Below, one piece after another: positions 44,638 to 53,383 of a stretch of DNA of 64,000 nt. The DNA comes from Spirosoma sordidisoli (GTDB lineage: Bacteria > Bacteroidota > Bacteroidia > Cytophagales > Spirosomataceae). The translations under genes and the position numbers were made by a program. The DNA lies in assembly GCF_004138325.1 (NCBI RefSeq), contig NZ_SBLB01000001.1, positions 930,001 through 994,000 on the forward strand, read 5' to 3'. A model generated the notes under the pieces. That model saw only the letters and a list, made by a program, of their open reading frames with translations, had not been told where the DNA came from and made no database searches. Each line of letters starts with the position of its first letter. Within the stretch, counting starts at the first letter, position 1.

Positions 44638-45150
44638 ATGAACAACCTCGTCCACTCCCCTATCGGCCTCCTCCACCTGACAGCCGCTATACTGGCCATG
44701 ATCACCGGTGCTCTTGTCATCCTCACCCCCAAAGCGACGGTAAGCCATAAACGAATCGGGTACGTATACGTAGTCAGTATGCTGCTCGTTAACCTGACAG
44801 CCTTCCTGATTTACCGACTGTTCGGCAAGTTTGGCCCTTTCCATGTGGCCGCTATCTTTAGTTTCGTTACGATACTGGGCGGTATGATTCCGATCCTGTT
44901 CCGGCGCCGGTTTACGGACTGGCTGTCGTATCACTACTTTTTCATGAACTGGTCGGTAGTAGGGCTCTATGCCGCGTTCTGGGCCGAAACGCTGGTGCGG
45001 CTGTTTCCGATGGCGCAGTTCTGGCCGGTGGTGATGTTGGCAACCCTGGCCACGACCCTTACCGGCAGTATCCTGATCCGGCGGCATAAAGATCGGTTTC
45101 TGACCGGTCGACCCGCAGCACCCATCAGCAAGCCCACCCTTTTTCCTTAA
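44638..45150 (+). CDS. DUF2306-type small integral membrane protein
   Basis: The product is 170 aa with about five hydrophobic helices. The first (HLTAAILAMITGALVIL) and the following TVSHKRIGYVYV are typical of the DUF2306 family, whose His and Arg residues sit in conserved membrane positions. It is located in the cytoplasmic membrane. The function is unknown. It is 114 bases after the M4 gene and 85 before the MMPL gene. Confidence 0.75.
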   Translation: MNNLVHSPIGLLHLTAAILAMITGALVILTPKATVSHKRIGYVYVVSMLLVNLTAFLIYRLFGKFGPFHVAAIFSFVTILGGMIPILFRRRFTDWLSYHYFFMNWSVVGLYAAFWAETLVRLFPMAQFWPVVMLATLATTLTGSILIRRHKDRFLTGRPAAPISKPTLFP

Positions 45151-45235
45151 CTTGCGGCTTCATTGTTTGGCGTTCGGCGTGAGAAGTTCGACGTGCCTGC
45201 TGCGTCAAACCTCAACCCAAACGCCATACAGTTGA

Positions 45236-47590
45236 ATGGTCTGGCACCGTATCTCCTCCTTTATTCTTCGCCATCGGCTGGCCCTGGTAGCCGTTGTTCT
45301 GATTGGCACGGCCTTCATGGGCTACCAGGCCAGTCACGTTAAGTTATCCTACGAACTCGCCAAAATCCTGCCCGTTTCCGATACCGAATACAAGCGGTAC
45401 GAAACGTTTAAAAGCCGCTTTGGCCAGGATGGCAGCGTCATGGTACTGGGCATCGAGTCGGACAGTATGTACCAGCTCGATTTCTTCAACGACTGGTACG
45501 CCCTTAGCCAGCGCATCAACGCCATCGAAGGCATTCGGGACGTAGTCGCCAACGCCAACCTCTACGACATTGTCCGCGACGACACGGCCCGAAAATTCCG
45601 GATTGTGCCGCTGGTACCCCGCCCCCTCTCTGCCCAGTCGTCGGTCGACAGCCTCCGCGACCGGATTGCCCGGCTGCCGTTTTACCGCGGGCTGGTGCAG
45701 GACAGCAGCGGCCGGGCTCACCTCATGGCCGTTACCTTCGATCAGAAGCTGATCAACACCAAAAGCCGTATCGCCACCGTTCGGCGGGTTGCGGCCATGG
45801 CCGACTCCTTCGGAACGCAGCACAGGCTGACAGTTCACAAGTCGGGCATGCCCTACATCCGGACCGAGTTTTCGGCTAAGGTCAGCCAGGAGCTTACCCT
45901 CTTCATGGTACTGGCATTTGTGGTTACGGCGCTAATTCTGGTTTATTTTTTCCGGTCGCTGACGGTCATGATCGCGGCTGCGCTGGTGGTAGGCATCGGG
46001 GTGGTCTGGGTAACCGGCTACATTGTTCTCTTCGGCTACGACATTACGATCCTAACGGGTCTGCTGCCCCCGCTCATCATCGTGATCGGGATTCCGAACG
46101 TTATTTTCCTGCTCAACCGCTACCACGAAGAGCTGAACCGACGGCACCAGAAAGACGACGCGCTCCGGATTGCCATCGAAAAGGTAGGCGAAACGACTTT
46201 TTTCGCCAACGTAACCACGAGTATCGGCTTCTTCGTTTTCTACTTCACGGCCAGTCCGCTGCTGCTGCAGTTCGGGCTGGTAGCGGCCTTTGGTATCATG
46301 ACGACCTATGCCGTATCACTGATTCTGATTCCGATTATTTTCAGCTACCTGCCGGCCCCTTCGCCTAAACAGCGCGGCCACCTCGACCGGCGTCGGGTCA
46401 CGAGTTTTCTCGGCTGGGTCGATCAGCTGGTCCGCACGCGTCGTACGGCTATCTATGGCTTCATTGCGGTTGTAACGGCGGTATCGATATTTTTTGCCCT
46501 GCGGATCAATGCCATTGGGTACGTGGTTGATGACCTGCCGGCCAACGATCCCATCTACGCGGATCTTAAATGGATCGAGAGTCGGTTTAAAGGGGTTATG
46601 CCGTTCGAGGTGAGTATCGACACCAAACGGCCCGGCCGGGTACTGACCCCCCAGACGCTGAGCAAAATCCGCCTGCTCGAGCGCGAGTTCAGCCAGTACA
46701 GTGAGTTTACGCGCCCGCTGTCGCTGGCCGAAGCGGTCAAGTTTTTTTACCAGGCCTACCGCGGGGGCGACCCCAAGTATTATGCGCTGCCCGGCGCGCT
46801 CGAACTGGGACAGCTGGCCAGTTATGCGCCCCAGCTGAAGGGGTCAGAAAGTCGCTTCAAAGGCTACCTGGACAGCACCCGCCGGTATACGCGCGTTAGT
46901 TTCCAGATGCCCGATGTGGGAACTGTCCGTACCACCGAGCTACTGAGCCGGCTCCAGCCGAAAGTGGATTCGATTTTTAATATAGACCGCGAAACGGGCC
47001 AGCGCGTAGCTGCCGATGAGCAGTATGACGTCAGCATCACCGGCAACAGCGTGGTTTTTACCCGCGGCAACGATTACCTGCTGAAAAACCTGGCCGAAAG
47101 CACCATGCTAGCCATTCTGCTGGTTTCGGTCATCCTGATTATTCTCCTGCGCGATATCCGGCTGAGCCTGATCGCCATTCTGCCCAGTGTGGTCCCCCTC
47201 ATCGTTACGGCCGGGATCATGGGCTTCTTCGACATCCACCTCAAACCCTCGACCATTCTGATCTTCAGCATTGCCTTCGGCATATCTTCCGACGGCACCA
47301 TCTATTTCATCACCAAATACCGCGACGAGCTTCGGAATGGGAAACACTCGCTGACGCAGGCCGTATCGGAAACCATTCGGTATACCGGCCTGAGCATGTT
47401 CTACACGGCCATTATCCTGTTTGCGGGCTTCGCCATCTTTACGGCATCGACCTTTCAGGGAACCATTGCGCTCGGCATTCTGGTGTCCATCACCCTGCTG
47501 ATGGGTATGGCTTCCAATCTGATTCTGCTGCCGGCCTTTCTGCTAACGGTCGACAAGCGCCGGAAAGCCACTGTGCCGAGCCAGTCGTAG
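45236..47590 (+). CDS. MMPL/RND-superfamily transporter (SSD-like)
   Basis: The product is 784 aa with the double RND layout in half-size form: TM1 (~13-29), a periplasmic loop (~30-220), a TM block (~222-385), TM7 (~403-423), a second loop and a final TM block (~620-775). Motifs are GLLPPLIIVIGIPNVIFLLNRYHEEL and ISSDGTIYFITKYRDELRNG, where the acidic and polar residues in the TM segments drive proton-coupled transport. The family moves lipids, hopanoids or other hydrophobic molecules out of the inner membrane. No partner adaptor is adjacent. The stop codon at 47588-47590 directly abuts the stop of the convergent esterase gene, leaving no room for a terminator. A weak -7-like TAACTTGC lies at 45148-45155. 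Confidence 0.9.
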   Translation: MVWHRISSFILRHRLALVAVVLIGTAFMGYQASHVKLSYELAKILPVSDTEYKRYETFKSRFGQDGSVMVLGIESDSMYQLDFFNDWYALSQRINAIEGIRDVVANANLYDIVRDDTARKFRIVPLVPRPLSAQSSVDSLRDRIARLPFYRGLVQDSSGRAHLMAVTFDQKLINTKSRIATVRRVAAMADSFGTQHRLTVHKSGMPYIRTEFSAKVSQELTLFMVLAFVVTALILVYFFRSLTVMIAAALVVGIGVVWVTGYIVLFGYDITILTGLLPPLIIVIGIPNVIFLLNRYHEELNRRHQKDDALRIAIEKVGETTFFANVTTSIGFFVFYFTASPLLLQFGLVAAFGIMTTYAVSLILIPIIFSYLPAPSPKQRGHLDRRRVTSFLGWVDQLVRTRRTAIYGFIAVVTAVSIFFALRINAIGYVVDDLPANDPIYADLKWIESRFKGVMPFEVSIDTKRPGRVLTPQTLSKIRLLEREFSQYSEFTRPLSLAEAVKFFYQAYRGGDPKYYALPGALELGQLASYAPQLKGSESRFKGYLDSTRRYTRVSFQMPDVGTVRTTELLSRLQPKVDSIFNIDRETGQRVAADEQYDVSITGNSVVFTRGNDYLLKNLAESTMLAILLVSVILIILLRDIRLSLIAILPSVVPLIVTAGIMGFFDIHLKPSTILIFSIAFGISSDGTIYFITKYRDELRNGKHSLTQAVSETIRYTGLSMFYTAIILFAGFAIFTASTFQGTIALGILVSITLLMGMASNLILLPAFLLTVDKRRKATVPSQS

Positions 47591-49654
47591 TCAGGGAAGC
47601 GTTGGCGGATGAATTGACAGATCCAGTTGGGCAGTATCGTCTTCGCCGTTGGTATAGCCGTTTCCCGGTCTGGAATCGGGGTCGGTGACGGCTGCGGTCT
47701 GTATCTCTGCGTTCAGTCGGGCCCGGCCCAGCGGGGTTGAGACCGTGACTCTGAATGAGAGTGTGGCTGACCGGCCAGCCGCCAGATCGCTGATGGTGCC
47801 GCTGACCAGTCCGCTCACCGCCGTCATGCCGGGGCCATCCAGAAACGACAGGGCGGCCGGTAACGCACACCCCACCCGAACGCTCCCCGACGAACGGCCG
47901 CCCCGGTTGGTGACGACCAGACTAATCGATAGCAGTCCCCCGGTTCGTACAGAAAGCCGGCTGGTTATCAGTTGCAGGCTCAGGTCGGCCGTGTTGGGGT
48001 CCGGGACGGGCTGGTTCGAAGCAACGGCAGGCAACGGGTCGGCATTGACCGAAACGGGAACGCTGTATACCTGCCCGGCCGATCCCCGGGTTCGAAACGT
48101 GACCTGCGCCAGATCATCCTGACCATCGCCAATGCTCGTATTAGGCTGCGAATCGACGTCCAGCTGATCGGCCCTGACAATTTCGGCCGCCAGCTGGTAA
48201 ACCCCTTCCTGCGTGGGCTGAACCAGGAAGGTTACCGAACGCGGCACCGACGGCTGTACTTCCGGCAGTTTGATCAGAATCAGCCCCCGTTTATGGGTCA
48301 CCTCTCCCCCCTGTATAAAGGCTAGCGCCGGGGGCAGATTACACCGCAACCAGACGCTCGTGGCGGTACGTGGCCCCGTGTTATCGACCATCAGGCTAAC
48401 CCGAACCGGTGTGTTCAGGGCCGGGCTGGTTTGGTCGGTATACATGCGTAGACTCAGGTCCGTACTCGTTATGGCCGAAGGCAGACGGGGCTGGGTGTTC
48501 TGAAAGAACGCATCGGTCAGCGAGCCGTTCCAGGCATCGCCCACCTGCCGCAGCCCATCGCCGGATAAATGAACTCCATCGGTACGGGGCATCTGAATGC
48601 CGTCGGTATTCGGGCCGGGATACACCCCGCTGACCTGCTGGATAACCTGATTCTGGGCGTTGATAACCGGCGCGTACTGCGTCAGATGGTAATTCAGGTA
48701 CAGATTGTTATCCATCGACGCCCGCGCTACTACCCAGGGCAGGGTAAACCCGGCATCGGCCCGACACTGCGCGATGACCGTTTGCAGATCAGCCGCATAC
48801 CGGGAAGCCGACGGGTCGGTATCGTAAAACTCCGATTCGCCCTGGTGCCAGAGTACGGCCCGCAAGCCCGTCAGGGGCGCATAGTCCTGTACGACGCGCT
48901 TCAGATTGCCGTAGGGCATGCCCGGCCGAAAATAATCGCCCCCCGACGTAGCGGTACTATCGACGGTAATGCTTTCGCGCCAGTTGCGGACGGCCGTACC
49001 GGACCAGGCCGTATTGTAGAACAGGATCGGCACGTTCAGCCGGGCCGCCAGCAGATCGCCCAGCCGACCCCAGTTCCAGGCCGTCTGACCACGCGGACCG
49101 ACGGTACCCGTAGCCGACAGGGGCGCTCCGGTAAACGGAATCGGCAGCCGGATGGTATCGTTCAGGTTAAAGTGCGGACTGCCAACCACCCGCTCATCGG
49201 CCGGGTTAACGGCATCCCGGTTCCGGATCCCCTGCCCGTTCGACTGGCCCGCAACGACAAACACCTCGCCCACGCCCACCGGCTTTACCTCCGCCACGTC
49301 CGTAACCAACCCGCTGCGCCAGGCCCGCACCTCGACCCGGTACCAGCCCCCGCTAACCGTCAGCCGACCCCCAAAATGGCCCTGGGCGGGCGCTGCGTCG
49401 AGCAGAACCCAACCGGTAGCCTGCCCCTGTCCCGGATTCATCTCCGTCAGACGAGCTTCTACCTGATCCGTCAGCGCCGGACAAAGCCCCAGGATCGACA
49501 GGGTTGTCTGGTTATTGTTGCCGCGCTGAAACACCAACCGGGCCGTCGGGAAGGTAATTGTCAGCTGCGCGTTACAGACAAACACAATTAACAGAAGTAC
49601 TCCAGACAGACCAACCCGCTTGCCGAGCATCACATGGGACTTATAGAGCGGCAT
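47591..49654 (-). CDS. Secreted SGNH-hydrolase (sialate O-acetylesterase-like) with CARDB/DUF11 domains
   Basis: The product is 687 aa. A signal peptide ends near NAQ; a shorter start at 49630 (MLGKRVGLSGVLLL) would suit it well. The SGNH/SASA domain (~125-385) carries block I GQSNGQG with Ser138, block III WHQGESE, and the catalytic pair in DGVHLSGDG. Two CARDB/DUF11-type immunoglobulin-like repeats follow (~400-530 and ~555-680), with phrases TDLSLRMYTDQTSPALNTPVRVSL and ADLSLQLITSRLSVRTGGLLSI-like starts; only short parts are written here. It would remove acetyl groups from glycans outside the cell or at the surface. It is transcribed convergently with the MMPL gene and shares no terminator with it. 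Confidence 0.85.
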   Translation of the reverse strand: MPLYKSHVMLGKRVGLSGVLLLIVFVCNAQLTITFPTARLVFQRGNNNQTTLSILGLCPALTDQVEARLTEMNPGQGQATGWVLLDAAPAQGHFGGRLTVSGGWYRVEVRAWRSGLVTDVAEVKPVGVGEVFVVAGQSNGQGIRNRDAVNPADERVVGSPHFNLNDTIRLPIPFTGAPLSATGTVGPRGQTAWNWGRLGDLLAARLNVPILFYNTAWSGTAVRNWRESITVDSTATSGGDYFRPGMPYGNLKRVVQDYAPLTGLRAVLWHQGESEFYDTDPSASRYAADLQTVIAQCRADAGFTLPWVVARASMDNNLYLNYHLTQYAPVINAQNQVIQQVSGVYPGPNTDGIQMPRTDGVHLSGDGLRQVGDAWNGSLTDAFFQNTQPRLPSAITSTDLSLRMYTDQTSPALNTPVRVSLMVDNTGPRTATSVWLRCNLPPALAFIQGGEVTHKRGLILIKLPEVQPSVPRSVTFLVQPTQEGVYQLAAEIVRADQLDVDSQPNTSIGDGQDDLAQVTFRTRGSAGQVYSVPVSVNADPLPAVASNQPVPDPNTADLSLQLITSRLSVRTGGLLSISLVVTNRGGRSSGSVRVGCALPAALSFLDGPGMTAVSGLVSGTISDLAAGRSATLSFRVTVSTPLGRARLNAEIQTAAVTDPDSRPGNGYTNGEDDTAQLDLSIHPPTLP

Positions 49655-49755
49655 AATTCATCAGAATAGACACAAAAATTTGCTTCTATCTGACGGAAGA
49701 CAACTCTATAAGACACTATTTACTATATGGTCTATTTATCAACTATTTATTTCTC

Positions 49756-50058
49756 TTAACTGTCTTCCAGTAACGTATCAAATGATACAAACTGCCCTCC
49801 GAACCGATGCTGAATGCGTTGCTGCATGGTTTCAGCGTGTTGGGCCAGATAGGCTTCGTACTCGGTCCGGCTGTTGAAGTTAAGCTGTAGGGAATAGGTA
49901 ACGCCCCCGTTGTCAAGCTCCGTCAGCAGGCGAAGCAGGCGATGATCGACCGTAAGCCCCGTTGCTTTAACGGCTGGCAGATAGAACGCTTTGATCCAGC
50001 GCAGCCAGTCGGTGGCCACTTCCTGGGCCACGCTATAGGTTGTGTTATAAAGAATCAT
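49756..50058 (-). CDS. DUF4286 family small protein
   Basis: The product is 100 aa from ATG 50058 (MILYNTTYSVAQEV); the ATG at 50064 adds two residues. The short ferredoxin-like sequence with MILYN at the start and FDTLLEDS at the end matches DUF4286, common in Bacteroidota. It is cytosolic. The function is unknown. It is divergent from the membrane-protein gene at 50145, and the 86-base gap between the starts must hold both promoters. Confidence 0.8.
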   Translation of the reverse strand: MILYNTTYSVAQEVATDWLRWIKAFYLPAVKATGLTVDHRLLRLLTELDNGGVTYSLQLNFNSRTEYEAYLAQHAETMQQRIQHRFGGQFVSFDTLLEDS

Positions 50059-50144
50059 ACCCATTCAACGCAGGCGGGTCAGTGTAAGTTGACCATTTGG
50101 TTGTTTCTTTGCCGAAACAAATCGATTCATCAAACCTACTTTTT

Positions 50145-50579
50145 ATGTATCCCGGATTAGTACACGCCCACTCAGGCCTCCGCTGGATTGCGCTCATCCT
50201 GCTGCTGGCTGCCGTGGCTGTTGCCATTGGCAAGTGGCAGGGTCGCAGCGGCTATACCGATGGTAACCGCAAACTGTATTTATTTACGCTGATTGCGGTT
50301 CATACCCAGCTGCTTATCGGACTGGTGCTTTACTTCATTAGCCCGTTGGTAAACTTTAGTATGCTGAGTGACAAACTGTATCGATTCTATACCGTTGAGC
50401 ACACGACGGGTATGCTGATCGCCATTGTGCTGATCACGATCGGTTACTCCCGCTCAAAACGGGCAACTGACCCCACCACGAAGCAGCGGCTGGTTGGCAT
50501 CTTCTACGGTCTTGGTCTACTGCTCATTCTGGCTTCTATTCCCTGGCCGTTCCGTATTCCGGGCGCCGGCTGGTTCTAA
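50145..50579 (+). CDS. Small four-helix membrane protein of unknown function
   Basis: The product is 144 aa from ATG 50145 (MYPGLVHAHSGLRWIAL); a longer reading to 50097 lacks ATG. It has about four hydrophobic helices, and His residues in the first and third (LVHAHSG, YTVEHTTGM) are placed as in small heme-binding cytochrome-b-like membrane proteins, but this is not proof. It is located in the inner membrane. It has its own terminator 6 bases after the stop. Confidence 0.8.
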   Translation: MYPGLVHAHSGLRWIALILLLAAVAVAIGKWQGRSGYTDGNRKLYLFTLIAVHTQLLIGLVLYFISPLVNFSMLSDKLYRFYTVEHTTGMLIAIVLITIGYSRSKRATDPTTKQRLVGIFYGLGLLLILASIPWPFRIPGAGWF

Positions 50580-50584
50580 AAAAC

Positions 50585-50624
50585 AAACCCGTCTTCGGCT
50601 AGAATCATCGCTGGAGACGGGTTT
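50585..50624 (+). terminator. Hairpin terminator after the four-helix protein gene
   Basis: AAACCCGTCT (50585-50594) and AGACGGGTTT (50615-50624) form a 10-bp stem with a 20-base loop; the following bases are A/T-rich. Confidence 0.75.
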
Positions 50625-50840
50625 ATTCTATTATTTCTATAGATATATTATTAAAATTGTATTAAATATACTTTCTTTCACACTACGACTACCCAGCTAT
50701 ATCATCTAACTATCAGTTAGTTACAAATTATGGCATTACGTATGTGCCAAAAGTTGTGTGGAAATCTTTCCTCAATTATTTGGCATTTATTCCACAACTG
50801 CCTACTTTTATATCAAGTAATTTGTACCTAACCTTTGATC

Positions 50841-51437
50841 ATGATGATAAAAATGCTCCTGGCAGTAGCATGTTCTGTCTCGTTTAGCATCGTTCAGGCA
50901 CAAAACGTACCCACCGTCACTCCACATTCACCCACCGTACCTGACATTTCCACCGTAGCTTACCCTGTACCCACCGTCACTTCTACTAAGCCCACCGTTC
51001 ACTTAACCGCTCCATCGTTTTACGAACAGATTCCGCTCGTCAACGAGGTTATCGGCTTCGCTAAAAAGCATCTTTCCATTCGGTACCGGTCTGGCGGCAC
51101 CAGCACACGCGGGTTTGACTGTTCGGGTTTTACCCGCTTTTGTTTTAGCCACTTCGGACTCAGCCTGCCTCATTCCAGCGCTGCCCAGGGTAACGTTGGT
51201 CATGCCGTCGACAAATCCGACGCGCAACCCGGCGACCTTATTCTCTTTAAAGGACACAGTTCAGGGGGCAACCGCATTGGTCACGTTGGTCTGATTACGG
51301 AAGTGATCGGAGACCGTATCAAATTCATCCACTCGGCCTGGAACGGGGGCGTCCGGTATGACTACCTGCACGCCGATTATTACCAGCGTCGGTTCATGGG
51401 CGTTCGGCGGGTTGTTACCCTACTGGCCGAGAAATAG
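50841..51437 (+). CDS. Secreted NlpC/P60-family (C40) peptidase
   Basis: The product is 198 aa from ATG 50841 (MMIKMLLAVACS); the reading from 50835 uses a TTG. A signal peptide ends near VQAQ. A short Pro-Thr-Val-rich linker follows (~20-57, PTV repeated five times). The catalytic domain has Cys94 in FDCSGF, His148 in RIGHVGLI and the third residue His164 in FIHSAWN. Such enzymes cut the stem peptide of peptidoglycan in the periplasm. It is convergent with argB, sharing a terminator. Confidence 0.93.
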   Translation: MMIKMLLAVACSVSFSIVQAQNVPTVTPHSPTVPDISTVAYPVPTVTSTKPTVHLTAPSFYEQIPLVNEVIGFAKKHLSIRYRSGGTSTRGFDCSGFTRFCFSHFGLSLPHSSAAQGNVGHAVDKSDAQPGDLILFKGHSSGGNRIGHVGLITEVIGDRIKFIHSAWNGGVRYDYLHADYYQRRFMGVRRVVTLLAEK

Positions 51438-51466
51438 CACTGTAACTGCTTTATCTGATTATAAAA

Positions 51467-51492
51467 ATAAAGCGGCTCAAGGGCCGCTTTAT
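51467..51492. terminator. Shared terminator of the NlpC/P60 and argB genes
   Basis: ATAAAGCGGC (51467-51476) and GCCGCTTTAT (51483-51492) form a 10-bp perfect stem with a 6-base loop, with A/T-rich flanks on both strands. The argB stop codon (51489-51491) lies inside the stem. Confidence 0.8.
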
Positions 51493-52274
51493 TTGTTTAG
51501 GGTCGTGCCAGCCCCACCACCCGTTACGGCAGCCCCCAGCTCGTCGGCATGGCAGATCACCACCCGGGCTACGCCGTTATCCAGCGCCCGAAACGCATTG
51601 TCCAGCTTGGGAATCATGCCTTTATTGATAGCCCCGGCGGCTTTGTAATCCGCGTAAGAGGTCGGGTTTAGCGCCGGAATAACACTATCGTCGTTGGCAG
51701 GATCGGCCAGTACGCCCCGCTTCTCGAAACAATAGACCAGCGTTACGGTATCGTGCCGGGCCAGATCGACCGCAATGGCCGAGGCCATGGTGTCGGCATT
51801 AGTGTTCAGCAGACCGCCCTGGTTGTCGTAGCTGATGGGCGCAATAACCGGGGTCAGGCTCTGGCGCAGGAAGAACTGAATCTGCCCGGCATTGACTTCA
51901 TCCAGATCGCCTACAAAGCCGTAATCAATGGCCCCGACCGGCCGCTTGTGCGCCAGTACGATTCGGGCATCGGCGCCGGTGAGACCAATGGCGTTGCAGT
52001 CCAGCGTCTGAAGCTTTGCCACGATCTGTTTGTTGACCAAACCACCGTATACCATCGTAACAACGTCCAGCATAGGCTGGTCGGTAATGCGCCGGCCTTC
52101 TACCATGGTGGTCTGAACGCCCAGCTTCTCGGCAACCTGGGTAGCTATTTTACCGCCACCGTGTACCAGCAGCCTGGAGCCGGGCAACCCGGCGAAGGCG
52201 GTCAGAAAACGCAGCAGGGCGTCGGGATTATCGATGACGTTACCGCCAATTTTTACTACGGTCAGGTTATTCAT
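51489..52274 (-). CDS. argB: Acetylglutamate (or succinylglutamate) kinase ArgB
   Basis: The product is 261 aa. It has the amino-acid-kinase fold with VVKIGGNVID at the start, VHGGGKIATQVAEKLG and the later NADTMASAIAVDLA. It phosphorylates the gamma-carboxyl of N-acyl-glutamate in arginine synthesis in the cytosol. In Bacteroidota the acyl group may be succinyl; this protein does not reveal which. It is the last of three arginine genes on the same strand (argD, argF', argB) and is preceded by a structured 79-base gap. Confidence 0.95.
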   Translation of the reverse strand: MNNLTVVKIGGNVIDNPDALLRFLTAFAGLPGSRLLVHGGGKIATQVAEKLGVQTTMVEGRRITDQPMLDVVTMVYGGLVNKQIVAKLQTLDCNAIGLTGADARIVLAHKRPVGAIDYGFVGDLDEVNAGQIQFFLRQSLTPVIAPISYDNQGGLLNTNADTMASAIAVDLARHDTVTLVYCFEKRGVLADPANDDSVIPALNPTSYADYKAAGAINKGMIPKLDNAFRALDNGVARVVICHADELGAAVTGGGAGTTLNK

Positions 52275-52287
52275 GCCAGACTAGCAT

Positions 52288-52351
52288 ACAGCCGGTTCGG
52301 GCAGGCTCTACGCAGCTAAGCTGCGTAAAGTACCCCCGCCCTACCGGCTGT
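52288..52351. repeat. Nested inverted repeat between argF' and argB
   Basis: The outer stem is ACAGCCGG (52288-52295) with CCGGCTGT (52344-52351) and the inner stem is TACGCAGC (52309-52316) with GCTGCGTA (52320-52327). The two stems are nested and fill the 79-base gap. The structure could act as an mRNA processing or attenuation element. No run of T follows on the minus strand. Confidence 0.6.
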
Positions 52352-52353
52352 GA

Positions 52354-53313
52354 TCAATAGGTTTTAAGAATTTCTTTCAGTACCGCCTGGGCCGACCACT
52401 CCCGGTTAGCCGCCTGTTCGATCACCAGCGACTGCGGCCCATCCAGCACGGCATCGGCCACTTTCAGGTTACGCCGAACGGGCAGGCAGTGCATGAACTT
52501 CCCCGCGTTGGTGCGAACCATATCGTCCATCGTAACGGCCCAGGACGGATCGTGGGTCAGCACCTGCCCGTAGTTAGTATAGGATGACCAGTTTTTTCCG
52601 TAGATGAAATCGGCTCCGGCAAAGGCTTCGTCGCGGTCGTAAATGACCCGGGCGTTACCCGCAAACTCGGGGGCCAGCTCATACCCTTGGGGATGGGTAA
52701 TAACGAACTCGACATGACCCGACGCAGCCCGGGCGTTCATCCACTCACTGAACGAGTTGGCTACGGCCTGGGGCAGCGGCTTGAAATGAGGGAGCCAGGT
52801 CAGTACCACTTTGGGACGGGCCACGGTCTTCGCTTCTTCGATCGTGATGCAGTCGGCCAGCGACTGCAGCGGATGCCGCGTGGCAGACTCCAGGTTCACG
52901 ATCGGCACCCGGGCGTAGCGGGCAAACTGCTGCATAACCTGCTCGCGGTAGTCGCTGTCGCGGTCTTTCAGTTCGGCAAAGGCTCTGATGCCGATGATAT
53001 CGCAATACCGGCCAATTACGGCAGCCGCTTCGCGAACGTGCTCTGCTTTATCGCCGTTCATCAGCACCCCTTCTTCCATCTCCAGTCCCCAGGAGTCCTG
53101 CCCGACGTTCATGATCATAACGTTCAGACCCAGGTTCTGGGCGGCTTTCTGGGTGCTGAGCCGCGTGCGCAGGCTGGAGTTGAAAAAGATCAGCCCGATG
53201 GTTTTGTTCTTACCCAGTAGCTGATCGGCAAACGGGTTGGCTTTGGCATCCCGGCCGGACTGAATGAGCGCGTCGAGGTCGGTTACGTCAGCGAGAGAAA
53301 GAAAGTTGGTCAT
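52354..53313 (-). CDS. argF': N-acylornithine transcarbamylase (argF')
   Basis: The product is 319 aa. The carbamoyl-phosphate motif is SLRTRLST (residues 47-54) and the ornithine-side motifs are HPLQSLAD and HCLPVRR. This is the subfamily acting on N-acyl-ornithine, not free ornithine. In the known structures the 80's loop decides the acyl group, with Pro90 in the succinyl-specific Bacteroides fragilis enzyme and Glu at the equivalent site (92) in the acetyl-specific Xanthomonas enzyme. Here residue 90 is Ala (GDKAEH), so the substrate cannot be assigned by this rule. It lies 70 bases after argD. Confidence 0.92.
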   Translation of the reverse strand: MTNFLSLADVTDLDALIQSGRDAKANPFADQLLGKNKTIGLIFFNSSLRTRLSTQKAAQNLGLNVMIMNVGQDSWGLEMEEGVLMNGDKAEHVREAAAVIGRYCDIIGIRAFAELKDRDSDYREQVMQQFARYARVPIVNLESATRHPLQSLADCITIEEAKTVARPKVVLTWLPHFKPLPQAVANSFSEWMNARAASGHVEFVITHPQGYELAPEFAGNARVIYDRDEAFAGADFIYGKNWSSYTNYGQVLTHDPSWAVTMDDMVRTNAGKFMHCLPVRRNLKVADAVLDGPQSLVIEQAANREWSAQAVLKEILKTY

Positions 53314-53383
53314 AGTGTAGGGAAACGCGGAGCGCGCAAATCGGCATCGGCTGGCAGCGAGCCCGGCCGGACTAAAAACAAGA

